Origin: Pseudoips prasinana
Lineage: Eukaryota > Arthropoda > Insecta > Lepidoptera > Nolidae
NCBI GenBank assembly: GCA_951640165.1
Contig: OX621236.1
Coordinates: 34,526,948 to 34,590,947 of the forward strand
DNA length: 64,000 bases
Reading direction: 5' to 3'
Both the position numbers and the translations under genes were made by a program. The notes under the pieces are model-generated. The model saw only the letters and a program-made list of their open reading frames with translations. It was not told the DNA's origin and made no database searches. Shown here in pieces: positions 45,085 through 54,869 of the stretch. Positions within the stretch are counted from its first letter, which is position 1; the number at the start of each line of letters is the position of its first letter.

Positions 45085-46065
45085 ACATAATGAATTAAAA
45101 AACAATTATTTACATCAGTCATGTCTTTTTAAAAATATTTTTTCTAATGACTACATACTAAGGATACATACATACATATCAAAACCCCTTGAAAAAAATG
45201 GTTGTATGGAGCACGCCTTAAAATTGGGAAGATATGTAGCGCAGGAACCGGCTCTCTAACTTTCTTTTTCTATGTAGTCAACGAGTTAATAGAATATATT
45301 CTATTATATCACTTCATCATCTTTTCTATTTCGATAGAATATAAAAAAACAGTGTCAGTTTATGATCGTAAATTAATATGACTCAGACCTAACGATAAAT
45401 ATGTTCTTCTGATTTGATAAAGCAATGACTAATGTGGTGAGTGGGCTTCTTTATACGTTTTAGAGACTCTAATTCTCTCTAATCTAATTAGAAATTGATT
45501 TAATACAATAATAAAGCAGTAATATAATTTTCAAACAAATAGGAAGTTAGATTAGGTTAGAATTGTAACCATGCAACGCACGAATCGAGCGCGAGTGAAG
45601 CAAGCATGCCGTGGCAGCAGCCGGCAAATGCCAGAAACAAATTACTTTATTTGTATAAATGTTGATTAATATTTTAAAAGTTTACTGTTTGAATATATGT
45701 TATTAATGTAGATGCTAAAAAATACGATGTACGTTTTGTACTATATTTGAGACCATTTCGAAATATTGACTTTGGTTCAAAAAATAATGGTCAAAATCGC
45801 GTACATACATAAAGTTTATATAACGGTTTATAATGAAAATAAGTTCAATAAACTCTATGAGATGTCGACAGTCTCTTTAAATTATTATTTTTATTAGACA
45901 AAGTTACTAAGACACAATCAGCTCATAATTGAGGATGGAATTGTGTATGCAAAAATTGTTATATCAGCAAAGGCAGAGTATTTAAATTCAGATGATATTT
46001 AAATTCCTGCAAATGAACAATTATTTTTAAGTGATGATGTCTTCCATTGATGTCGGACATTCTCA
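45085..46065. other. Upstream side of arrestin; no gene seen
   Basis: AT-rich apart from a GC-rich patch at 45575-45640 (CGAATCGAGCGCGAGTGAAG and GCAGCAGCCGGCAAATGCC). This is the kind of place where a 5' non-coding exon or promoter might sit, but no splice pair or core promoter could be fixed. Confidence 0.35.
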
Positions 46066-46378
46066 ATGGATATTAGCCAATTGCGCAGGACATATTATAG
46101 TGCACAAGTGTGTGCGCAAACACAGGGGCACTTTCTATTCCATCACTCTCATGATCCGATGGGACGACTAGCGACCACTACACGACCGGAAAGAGGTCAG
46201 GTACTCTCCGAGGCACGGGGGTGTAATACCGCCAACTTCCAGACTTCGGGCTGATACTGCAAAATTACTTATTACGGAAAAATCCCAAAATCACTTTTTG
46301 GCCCGACCCGGGATTTGAACCCAGGACCTCATTTTCTGCGGTTGAACACGCTACCCCTAGACTAACGGAGCAGTCATT
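46066..46378 (-). mobile_element. SINE-C, tRNA-headed SINE
   Basis: Minus orientation. Head at the right: box A TTAGTCTAGGGGTAGCG and box B GGGTTCAAATCCCGGGTC in tRNA spacing. The body has GTGATTTTGGGATTTTTCCG and ends near CTATAATATGTCCTGCGCAA. Its partner is at 54478-54868. Confidence 0.82.
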
Positions 46379-46379
46379 A

Positions 46380-47430
46380 TTTTTAAGTAACAAATGCTAA
46401 TAACACATTTACTACCGTTACATAATAATATCGCTCACTTAAGCTTATGGAACAGTTATTTAAGACAAATTAGTTCGCAAAGTAAGTTACGCTTTTAATC
46501 GAGACCAAGTCAAACAAAATGTTAGGAGAAAAACGAAGTTACTCTACTTAGAATCGTTGGTTGAGCTTTAATCGGATTTGTTATAAACAGTTTAGCAAAC
46601 TTAAATCAGCAAGTTTATTTGAAATAACAATATGGTAAAAATAAATTAAAGTCGTAGAGTCTATTCTCTACTAGGCAACCTCTCACGTTACAAAATTCTC
46701 TGCATAATTGTGTTATTGTTGTGGCCTTTGGTGTAAAGTAAGTTCATTAGAAATAAACAGTGCCTTTGTACTACTCTTGCATTTTGTATACTTACTTTTA
46801 TTTATTCTTTTTACTGTGTGTACATCTAATAAATAAAATAATAAAGTACTGCACTATACAGTAGACTAGGTTTAAGTTAAGTAAGATCACCAGAGCTCAT
46901 CACGAACGGGGAAAGTGTCGGCAACACGTAAGGTATACCGTATGGTGTGGTAACCACTTACCAGTTTTACCATTACCACCATATAATCCGTAAAATTGTT
47001 TCCTGACAGATTGGTGGCAGCATAAAAATAAATACATTTGTGAAGAATATAACTAGCCAGTCAATAAAAATGCTAAAGAAATATTCTTTATTCAAAACAA
47101 TAAAAAAAAACAATATAAAACTTTGTGGGAAGGTGTAGCTGGAGTTTTACATATAAAGAGACATTGAGACATTGTTTCATTTTCTAAATCTGGTGTGAAA
47201 CCGAGATGTTATGTGTAAAAATTGTAGATTTTAAAATTTAACGTGTTAGAAAATGACATATTACCGTGAACCGTTTACCGCGTTGATTCCAGAACTTCAC
47301 CGAAGCTTCACTAATTAACTGGGGTAGATTTGACTATGGCGGACTTTACTTGACTTTGACTGTGACTAAATGACGAAAAGGCTACATAATATTGAATTAG
47401 TTTTATTACTATATAAATACTAAGTAATTG
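46380..47430. other. Gene-free stretch
   Basis: AT-rich, nothing recognised. Confidence 0.4.
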
Positions 47431-47436
47431 ACGGTC

Positions 47437-47690
47437 ACCGTAGCCTAGTTGCTAGTGCTCCTGCCTACGAAGCTGGTGGTCCTGGGCTCGAATGCCGGTA
47501 AGTGCAAATATTTGTGTGATGAGCACGAATATTTGTTTCTGAGTCATGGATGTTTTCTATGTATATAAGTATTTATCTATCTATATAAGTATGTATATCG
47601 TCGCCTGGTACCCATAGTACAAGCTTTGCTTAGTTTTGGGCTAGGATGATCTATGTGACATTGTCCCCAGATATTATTATTATTATTAAA
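47437..47690 (+). mobile_element. SINE-B body with a different tRNA head
   Basis: Head CACCGTAGCCTAGTTGCTAG and TGCCTACGAAGCTGGTGG, box B-like CTGGGCTCGAATGCC; the loop CTACGAA would give an ACG-type anticodon. The body (ATATAAGTATG, AGTACAAGCTTTGCTTAG, ATTGTCCCCAG) and (ATT)n tail are those of SINE-B. Confidence 0.8.
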
Positions 47691-48351
47691 TTCATATGCA
47701 AATAACTTGATTTATCAAATAAATGAGTCTGACAAATACAGTAATCGAGTGAGTCCATATCAAAGAATAAAAAGAACCCCTGTATATAGCTAATGTAAAT
47801 TCGTGTGTTATTTGTTTTTACAAATTAACGGCAATTGAAAAAGTACCTGTCTGGCATTGAAATCAGTTTGTTGAGGGAAAATTTTTGCGCAATGATTTAT
47901 TTAGATTTTCATTGCTCTCTTAATTAACAACAATGTTATGATATACTTCGATTAGCTTTCCATGAGCCCAGCCAGCATAACTGTTTTAATGAGTTTGAAC
48001 ATGATAGAAGCGAACTCACCGATTATTTAAACGAAGAACGTCCTTTTATGGGGACGGGTATAAAAGCCAATGAAAGAATGACATATCCATTTTATTCTGT
48101 TATAGCAATTGGCATGAGTCGAGTAAATCAAATTTTATATGAACATTAGACAGTAGGAAGTTCTGCGATACATGGACACCTAATAATTTAACGGAAGACG
48201 AAAAACACCGTTGCCTGAATTAGTGCCACGAAATTCTTAAATAGTATAACGGTGTTTGTCTCGGTCACAGTTGATGATATCATGATGGTTAAAAATAGTG
48301 CTGGAAAATAAAAATAAGGTTACTGTTGACTGGTATTTTAATAATTGTTTA

Positions 48352-50292
48352 GTAAGTAAGTAAGTAAGTAATTTATTTGCATAAACATGTGTATACATAT
48401 AACAATGAAATTGCATGTAAGATGTAACGTATTAACATATTTGGTTCAGACATGTTTGCCATACAATGGCGTGCAAATATTTGAATGTACAATAATTATG
48501 TCAATTGAAAGAAAATGAAAATAACAATCTGTATACAATAAAAATAAATAATAACTAATTACCATTTTATGTCAAAAGTGAATTCAAAATCATGTCGTAA
48601 AAAGATTTGAACTCTAATATTATGATTGAACTATTAATAACAATATGTCCTAAAACTTATCAGCTAGATATTCGCAGACTTTATAATAAGCTTTGTCTAC
48701 TAAAAGCGATTTTATCTTGCTCTTAAAAGCATTATCAGGTAGTTCTTTCCAGGCTTTTGGAAGTTTGTTATGGATGATTGGTGCCATGCATAGAACACTT
48801 TTACGCATAAGTGCAGTCCTAGCCGGTTTCAAACATAGCTTGCTGTTGTCCCGCCTGTTTCGTGGAACTATATCTGCCCGACGTGGAAATAGGTTTGGGT
48901 TTGTCTTAACAAACATCAGAATTTCAAAAATGTACAGAGACGGCATTGTTAAAATCTTATGCTTTTTGAAATAAGGTATACAGCTATCTGTCATTTTAAG
49001 TTGAAACATTCCTCTAAGGCATCTCTTCTGAGCTTTAAAAATAATTTCTTGGTTCGTCGAATTGCCCCAGAATATGACACCGTATCTAATAATGGATTCG
49101 ATCAGTCCATGATAGGCGGTAAGTAGTGCATCGAGATTAAGAATCCGAGATAGTTTGTATAAGGCATATGATCTGCTGCTTATTCTTTTGCTGAGGTTTT
49201 CTATGTGTTCCTTCCAATTGAGGGCTCTATCTACAATTAGGCCTAAGAACTTAGTTTTATTCACTGCGTCAATTTTATTATTTTTGTAGTTAATGTCAAG
49301 ATTAAGATTTGTATTACATGTCAAACGTTGGTTAAAATGCATAATCAATGTCTTATTAATATTTATTTTCAAGTTATTATTGTCTAACCATTCTATTAAT
49401 TTTGCGAGTGTAAGATTAATGTCATTTTCAAAAGTGTCTTTGGATTTACATGTCACAGTAACTGTACTGTCATCTGCGAAAAGTGACATTGGATATATGG
49501 TAGCTCGAGGAAGATCGTTTATATAGAGGGTGAATAGTAGTGGCCCTAATACGCTTCCTTGCGGTATTCCGTACTTGACTTTACGTTCTTTCGATATATA
49601 TATCTTTTCACAATTCCTGTCATTTATTCTGTTTATTTGAGTTTTTTGTATCCTGTCACTAAGATACGATTCAAAGAGTTTTAGGATATTGCCTCTCACT
49701 CCATATGTGTCCAGTTTCTTTAATAGAATAGTATGATGCACATAATCGAACGCCTGGGTCATATCACAGAATGTTGCTGACGTTGGGTTATTCCTATCCA
49801 TATTATTTAGGACTACGTGAATAAAATCATAAACGGCCATATTTATAGTTTTGTTTTTCCGGAAGCCCTTCTGTTCATTACATAATATATTGTTTTTTTC
49901 TAAGTAGGAATTTAATTCATTATAATAAAAATTTTCAATAATTTTTGATAATACTGATATGAGTGAGATGGGCCTGTAATTTTCCATTTTATCTTTGTCT
50001 TGTTTTTTGAATATAGGTTTAATTATAGCAATTTTAAGGGCCTCAGGAAATTTACCTTCACTAATGCTTAGGTTAATTATGTGGCTCAAAGGTCCACATA
50101 TTTGATGGGCAACTGCTTTGATAATTTTTGTACAAATTTCATCATAACCTACACTGTTAGTGTTTTTGAGTGCCGATATTATTTTCAATACGTCATGTGG
50201 TAAACAGGGGGCCATGAACATAGAGTCTCTTTTACTAATTATTTGATTTATTGCTGTAGCTCTGGAATAGTTATTTGGTTGAGTTTTATCTA
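48352..50292 (-). mobile_element. 5'-truncated jockey/CR1-type LINE
   Basis: Minus orientation. The 3' end at the left carries AAATAAATTACTTACTTAC, a TTAC tail of about five units. The 5' end is truncated within the reverse transcriptase frame. TTA flanks it on both sides (48349-48351, 50293-50295), either a 3-bp target duplication or chance. Confidence 0.82.
48650..50290 (-). CDS. LINE reverse transcriptase, N-terminally truncated, frame intact
   Basis: About 546 LINE-derived residues uninterrupted to the stop. Counted from the first residue of the open frame at 50332: MENYRPISLISVLSKI (116-131), CDMTQAFDYVHH with catalytic D190, YGIPQGSVLGPLLF (254-267), FADD with D287-D288, then the thumb-like KFLGLIVDRALNW and a C-terminal region ending YLADKF. 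The first 14 residues of the open frame (50291-50332) are not LINE but antisense mariner. The endonuclease and ORF1 are missing, so it cannot move by itself. The clade is not settled from sequence alone; AFD and FADD motifs and the layout fit jockey or CR1 relatives. Confidence 0.88.
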   Translation of the reverse strand, partial: DKTQPNNYSRATAINQIISKRDSMFMAPCLPHDVLKIISALKNTNSVGYDEICTKIIKAVAHQICGPLSHIINLSISEGKFPEALKIAIIKPIFKKQDKDKMENYRPISLISVLSKIIENFYYNELNSYLEKNNILCNEQKGFRKNKTINMAVYDFIHVVLNNMDRNNPTSATFCDMTQAFDYVHHTILLKKLDTYGVRGNILKLFESYLSDRIQKTQINRINDRNCEKIYISKERKVKYGIPQGSVLGPLLFTLYINDLPRATIYPMSLFADDSTVTVTCKSKDTFENDINLTLAKLIEWLDNNNLKININKTLIMHFNQRLTCNTNLNLDINYKNNKIDAVNKTKFLGLIVDRALNWKEHIENLSKRISSRSYALYKLSRILNLDALLTAYHGLIESIIRYGVIFWGNSTNQEIIFKAQKRCLRGMFQLKMTDSCIPYFKKHKILTMPSLYIFEILMFVKTNPNLFPRRADIVPRNRRDNSKLCLKPARTALMRKSVLCMAPIIHNKLPKAWKELPDNAFKSKIKSLLVDKAYYKVCEYLADKF

Positions 50293-50579
50293 TTACCAGT
50301 TGTCTTGAAACATATTCAGCAACAGCGCTCAAGAAGCTGGATTCTCCACGACTACACTCTAACTCGCTCCATGGAAGTTATGAAATTAGTGTGCCATATT
50401 CCTTACAGTGCCAATTTATGTCGATACCTTATATTTCAGCCAATAGTTCCTGCGCATACGATGGTGCATAGTACTAAATAGAAACAGGTACCTTGAAAAA
50501 TAGTAAAAATACGAAAAACTACACTTTATGCAGTATTCATGTATTTTAAAGACTTGCGAGTGGGGGTCTAGGTGTACAG

Positions 50580-50650
50580 TGTCCGTCAATTATATGTTTG
50601 TGAAGTACCCAGCGACACAGTTCATTTTCCTAGAGCAATGCCATGGTTAT
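50580..50650 (+). mobile_element. SINE-A 3' scrap
   Basis: GTGTCCGTCAATTATATG and GTACCCAGCGACACAG only. Confidence 0.6.
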
Positions 50651-50742
50651 TCTAGATTCACTCATCCGTTTTTGTAAAAGTCTTCGCGATACTTAAATTA
50701 AACCAACCCAACAGTGACTGTAGTCATTAAGCAATAAATTAT

Positions 50743-50995
50743 AATAATATCCTGCGACATTATTCACACACGGACATCTGATCCCAAACTAAGCAGAGCT
50801 AAGATGGAAATCAGATAACTGATATACTACTTTTCTTATGTAAATACATATTATATAGATAATTACACCCAGACTCAGGACAAACAGACATGTTCATGCA
50901 CACAAATATTTGACCTGGGTAGGAATCGAACCCACGACCTTCGACGTGAAAAACAAGCATTTGCCAACCACGCCAACAGGCCCGTCATACATATA
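50743..50995 (-). mobile_element. SINE-B, nearly full length
   Basis: ATAATATCCTGCGACATTAT at the tail, AGATAATTACACCCAGACTC in the body, box B (GGTAGGAATCGAACCCACG) and AACCACGCCAACAGGCCCG at the head. It is the empty-site reference for the Helitron at 18902. Confidence 0.87.
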
Positions 50996-51504
50996 TAGTG
51001 TATTTAGCTTAATATTATTGCTTCTCTGTAAAGTTATGTAGACACAAATGAGCTAAATTGCACAATTAAACTCACGAACTGGGAATGAACTTGGCATTAG
51101 TACGATTATGTTAATTACAAAATAATTAGGTACCTTTATCTCTGTTATGTATTCATACATTATGTTGTAATTACTTTGCACAAGGATTTAATATTAAAAT
51201 GTATTTACATGTAACTTTTTAAGCGATGAATTAGCCCGCATGTTTTTTGCATGTATTTTCTGCGTTGTGTGTGAACCGTTTATCAATATTTTTTTATTAG
51301 ATTGAAAATTATTTCTGAATGGTTTAAAACAAGTCAGTCCTTGCCAAAAAGAGTTGAAATTGGTTGTATGTTTTTAACAATAACTACTAAAAGTTTATCA
51401 AGACTCTAGAGCATATAGATTTTTTTTTCTAAGAGCGGGACGACTGGGGAAGAGGCTTTTCGTTACTTTGCTCTATTGTTGTAGAATATGCAGTGGGTAA
51501 TAGA

Positions 51505-51602
51505 TCCATTATTCGTCCGGTTGCCATAGTTTAGGCTCTGCCTATTTTGGATCAGATGGCAGTGTGTTAAGTTGTCCTAAGATATATATTATTATTATAT
51601 TA
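51505..51602 (+). mobile_element. SINE-B tail-side fragment
   Basis: CGGTTGCCATAGTTTAGGC, TATTTTGGATCAGATGGCAG, TTATTATTATATT; no head. Confidence 0.65.
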
Positions 51603-51629
51603 ATTTTCTATTTTGGCGCATATTGTGTA

Positions 51630-52150
51630 GGGTTACCACAGTGGAATAGTCAGAACGCTATAGGGACGCCATGTGTCAAACATCATATGACACGGTAACT
51701 GCTTCAAGTCATTACTTAAGTACTTACTTACGTATCAAATGGGTAGTGGTTACCCTGGTGTCAGACTTGTTCAAGCCGCCCATTAGGCCTCTCACATGGT
51801 TTGACGACTGTTGCCTAATGACTTCAACCGGGACCGACAGCTTAACGTGTTCTCAGAAGCGTGGAGACGCTCAGAAATTAAACCTATTTTAGCGGTCACC
51901 CATCTATGGACTGACCGCGAGCCCAGTTGCTTCACCTCGCCAATCACTTACCGAGCGGTGGGAACATCTGGCTATGAGTGCCTCAAGCGATGCAATGAAC
52001 CATTGCATTGTCTCTTAAAAAAAGTGGGCTCCTTGCTTCTATCAATGGTTTCATCACATGTATGGCGCTTAGACAGGAATAGAAACTACTTCGAAACATG
52101 TAGGTGCAGACAGATATAGTTTAGACATAGCAACGTAGGAAACGGTTGGT
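51630..52150 (+). repeat. Dispersed repeat with GACCGACAGC core, longest copy
   Basis: Contains CACATGGTTTGACGACTGTT, GGGACCGACAGCTTAACGTG, GCTCAGAAATTAAACC and CTATGGACTGACCGCGAGCC. Shared with 33.4 and 56.9 kb. A 102-codon open frame over it has no recognisable domain and is probably chance. Confidence 0.6.
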
Positions 52151-52511
52151 ACAAACCAATTAAGACGTTTCCTCCTAATTACCCAAAATGTTCGAATTGT
52201 TTGAATAAAACTTTATGTTGAATTGGGAGTAGGTATATAAACAGTTAGCTTAAAACTTAATACAGCGCCAGTGGTTTAGTTTACCTAATGGATATATCTT
52301 AATTTTTGGACGAAATAGGTAGGTATCTTATTATGTTTTGTATTTTAAGATGTGTCTGTAATAATAGTATAAGACCCAATGACAATATTTTTGCGCTCAC
52401 GTGGTTTGTGTTAGTATTTATACACTGCTGGATTGTAATATTTAATTTGTCATCAATTATTGCTAATAAAAAGAGGAAATTAAAAATATTGCTCACATCT
52501 TCGCACGGAAG

Positions 52512-52652
52512 GTACAGACACCAGCACATCAAGCTACCCCAATCTGTCAAATTCCTTTTATAGCTTTTCAACTTTATCACATTAGTATAAGGTTCAATTT
52601 CAATTGGGCAAATTTGACAGATTGGGGTAGCTTGATGTGCTGGCGTCTATAT
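52512..52652. mobile_element. MITE-1 copy next to the intact mariner
   Basis: GTACAGACACCAGCACATC to GCTGGCGTCTATAT. The last bases run into the TA target where the mariner inserted, so the mariner arrived at the very edge of this MITE. Confidence 0.88.
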
Positions 52653-52657
52653 ATATA

Positions 52658-53945
52658 ATAGGTCTTTACCTATGAAATTGCCGTTTTGTATGAAAAAATT
52701 TAAACGAATTTTTTTCATGAATTTTTTTATTTGTATTAATCGAAGTAATCACCCATGCAATCAATGCATCTTTGCCATCGCAGTGGCAGTTTATTGATGC
52801 CCTTCTTAAAGAAATCAGCTGGACGGGGGGCAACAAATTCTTCAAAGGCATTTTGTACTGCCTCTCGGGTATTGAATTTTTTTCCCGCCAAGAAGTTATC
52901 CAAATTCTGGAAAAAGTAGTAGTCTGTAGGCGCAAGGTCTGGTGAGTAGGGCGGATGACGGAGAGCTTCCAACCCCAGTTCTTGCAACTTGGAGACCGTC
53001 TGCTGTGCAGTATGAGGTCGCGCGTTGTCGTGCAGGAGCAGCGGAGACGAGCGATTGACCAATGCTGGTTGGAGATGCGCCAGCTTCTCCATCATTGTGC
53101 TCAGTTCTTCACAGTACACATCTGCAGTAATGCTCACCCCGTTTGGTAAGAAGCTGTGATGAATCACACCGGCGCTAGACCACCAAACAGTGACCATCAC
53201 TTTTCTAGGGGTAAGTTTTCGTTTAGGGCATTGTTTAGGTGCTGAACCAGGATCCAACCAACTTGCTGAGCGCTTGCGGTTATCAAACAGAATCCATTTT
53301 TCATCGCAGGTAACAATGCGGTTCAAAATTCCTTCATTTGTGTGTCTGTTGAGCAGTGCAAGGCACGTCTCGACGCGTACTTCGCGCTGGCGATCATTGA
53401 GTTCGTGGGGCACCCATTTGTCAAGCTTTTTTACCTTGCCAATTTGACGCAAATGGACCAATATTGTTTTGACGCTAACGTCGAAAGCTGCTGCTAATTC
53501 AGCCGTAGATTGTGTATCATCAGCTTCCACAACCGCCTTTAATTCGTCATTGTCGACCAAAGTCTTCGGACGACCGCGAGGTTCATTTTTCAGGTCGAAA
53601 TTTCCAGAACGGAAGCGAGCAAACCAATAACAGGTGGTGCGTTGGTTTGTAGTGTTAGCTCCGTAAACGTCGTTGATGTTGCGTGCCGCTTGTGCCGCGT
53701 TGCTGCCACGACGGTACTCATATTCCATAATTACTCGAATTTTTAACGTATCCATGATGACGAAAAAGATTGAAATGCGATGAAAATGTAACACTAATCA
53801 ATAAAGAAATGACTACTTTTGGAAAAAAGAATCCATGTTTTTAAAATAAAATTAATTTGAAATTAGAATTCTTAGCCAAACAAAAATTATTTTGATTTGA
53901 AATGGCCAGTACTGCAGAACGGCAATTTCATAGGTAAAGACCTAA
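52658..53945 (-). mobile_element. Complete mariner element, 1288 bp
   Basis: Inverted repeats of about 30 bp (TAGGTCTTTACCTATGAAAT and on to TGCCGTT) at both ends, differing at two positions. TA flanks at 52656-52657 and 53946-53947. Encodes an uninterrupted transposase. The length, TIR start and protein motifs fit the cecropia subfamily, the group of human Hsmar1 (family knowledge). Intact TIRs, TSD and frame suggest recent arrival. Confidence 0.95.
52736..53755 (-). CDS. Mariner transposase, 339 aa, intact
   Basis: Cut-and-paste transposase. It starts at MDTLKIRVIMEYEYRRG (53755); the frame is open to 53794, but this Met gives a usual family length. The N-terminal half has two helix-turn-helix regions (residues about 5-110), then the WVPHEL linker near 114. 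Catalytic triad: D151 in TCDEKW, D243 in LLHDNARPH, D278 in SPDLAPTDYYFF, with 34 residues between the last two (D34D). Ends MGDYFD. No inactivating change is visible. Over its length it resembles the transposase-derived part of SETMAR-type proteins. Confidence 0.95.
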   Translation of the reverse strand: MDTLKIRVIMEYEYRRGSNAAQAARNINDVYGANTTNQRTTCYWFARFRSGNFDLKNEPRGRPKTLVDNDELKAVVEADDTQSTAELAAAFDVSVKTILVHLRQIGKVKKLDKWVPHELNDRQREVRVETCLALLNRHTNEGILNRIVTCDEKWILFDNRKRSASWLDPGSAPKQCPKRKLTPRKVMVTVWWSSAGVIHHSFLPNGVSITADVYCEELSTMMEKLAHLQPALVNRSSPLLLHDNARPHTAQQTVSKLQELGLEALRHPPYSPDLAPTDYYFFQNLDNFLAGKKFNTREAVQNAFEEFVAPRPADFFKKGINKLPLRWQRCIDCMGDYFD

Positions 53946-54107
53946 TATATATATATATATATACATATTCAGACAAAAAAAAAATTGTTATATTTTAGAC
54001 TCAACTTTTTGAACGGTTATATCTGAATCAAAAGTAGTCAAAAGCGGTGGTTTAGCCATCGCACCCAACAGATATTAGATAGAAATATAGATTTATTTAT
54101 TTATTTT

Positions 54108-54290
54108 AATTTTAAAAGGCAACCCCAGCGCTAGGGCGTCCAACCCTGCGTCACGGGATACTTTACAAACATATGATAGACTTACACAAATTACACCCAG
54201 ACTCAGAACAGCTATTTATGAGTCACACAAATAGTTGTTGACACGAAGCGTCGAGGCGACTGCCTTAGCCACAGCGCCACACATGCAGTC
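54108..54290 (-). mobile_element. SINE-A copy
   Basis: CAGAACAGCTATTTATGAGT, and a head with part of box B lost (AGTTGTTGACACGAAGCG); ends CACAGCGCCACACATGCAG. Confidence 0.8.
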
Positions 54291-54417
54291 AATATAATTA
54301 TATATTGGGATAGATGCCCGCACCAAACAATGTTTGATTAAAGACTTTAGATTGGCGACTTTTAGATAAGCGCCAAAAATGTCCAAATATTTATGGACGA
54401 CACAATACGTCACAAAA

Positions 54418-54469
54418 GAATTTTCAGTAATCAAAGTTAACCTATAGGTACTTTGATTACTGAAAATTC
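54418..54469. repeat. Perfect hairpin, 20-bp arms
   Basis: Arms 54418-54437 and 54450-54469 are exact reverse complements; the 12-base loop is itself largely palindromic (ACCTATAGGT). Confidence 0.92.
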
Positions 54470-54477
54470 AAATCAAC

Positions 54478-54868
54478 CTAACATATTATAATAATAATGT
54501 CCTCCCGACCGAATTTCGGCTACGGCGGTCAGTCTCAATAGAGACTAGTCAATTGCGCAGGACATATTATAGTGGACAAGTGTGTGCGCAAACACAGGGG
54601 CACTTTCTATTCCATCACTCTCATGATACGATGAGACGACTAGTGACACGACCGGAAAGAGGTCAGGTACAAGACCGACGGATTTACGTGCTCTCCGAGG
54701 CATGGGGGTGTAATACCGCCAACTTCCAGACTTTGGGCTGACACTGAGAAATGTATTTTTACGGAAAAATCCCAAAATCACTTTTGGCCCGACCCGGGAT
54801 TTGTACCCAGGACCTCATTATCTACGGGTGAACACGCTACCGCTAGACCAACGAGGCAGTCAATAACA
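54478..54868 (-). mobile_element. SINE-C, longest copy
   Basis: Tail side ATTATAATAATAATGTCC, then CCTCCCGACCGAATTTCGGC. The head is at the right, with TTGGTCTAGCGGTAGCGTG and an altered box B (GGGTACAAATCCCGG). It extends further at the 3' side than the 46-kb copy. Confidence 0.82.
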
Positions 54869-54869
54869 A

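Larger units (their letters stand above)
47892..50480 (+). pseudogene. Decayed mariner transposase split by a LINE
   Basis: Third mariner lineage in the window. The first part (47892-48351) reads MIYLDFHCSLN, QQCYDILRLAFHEPS, GMSRVNQILYEH, WTPNNLTEDEKHR and, after an internal deletion that removes the first catalytic Asp block, SAGK and VTVDWYFNNCL. The second part resumes at 50293 with LPVVLKHIQQQRSRSW, ILHDY and LVCHIPYSANLCRYLIF. The last matches the usual PYSPDLAP(S/C)DxxLF block with both Asp lost. Stops and frameshifts make it dead. The gap is exactly the LINE 48352-50292. Confidence 0.78.

Noticed and set aside
50291..50332. First 14 codons of the LINE open frame as LINE protein
   Set aside because: On the other strand this stretch encodes mariner motifs (LPVVLKHIQQQ) continuous with the decayed transposase on both sides of the LINE.
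51671..52119. 73- and 102-codon plus-strand open frames
   Set aside because: They fall in a repeat present at 33.4 and 56.9 kb without conservation of the frame and show no domain.
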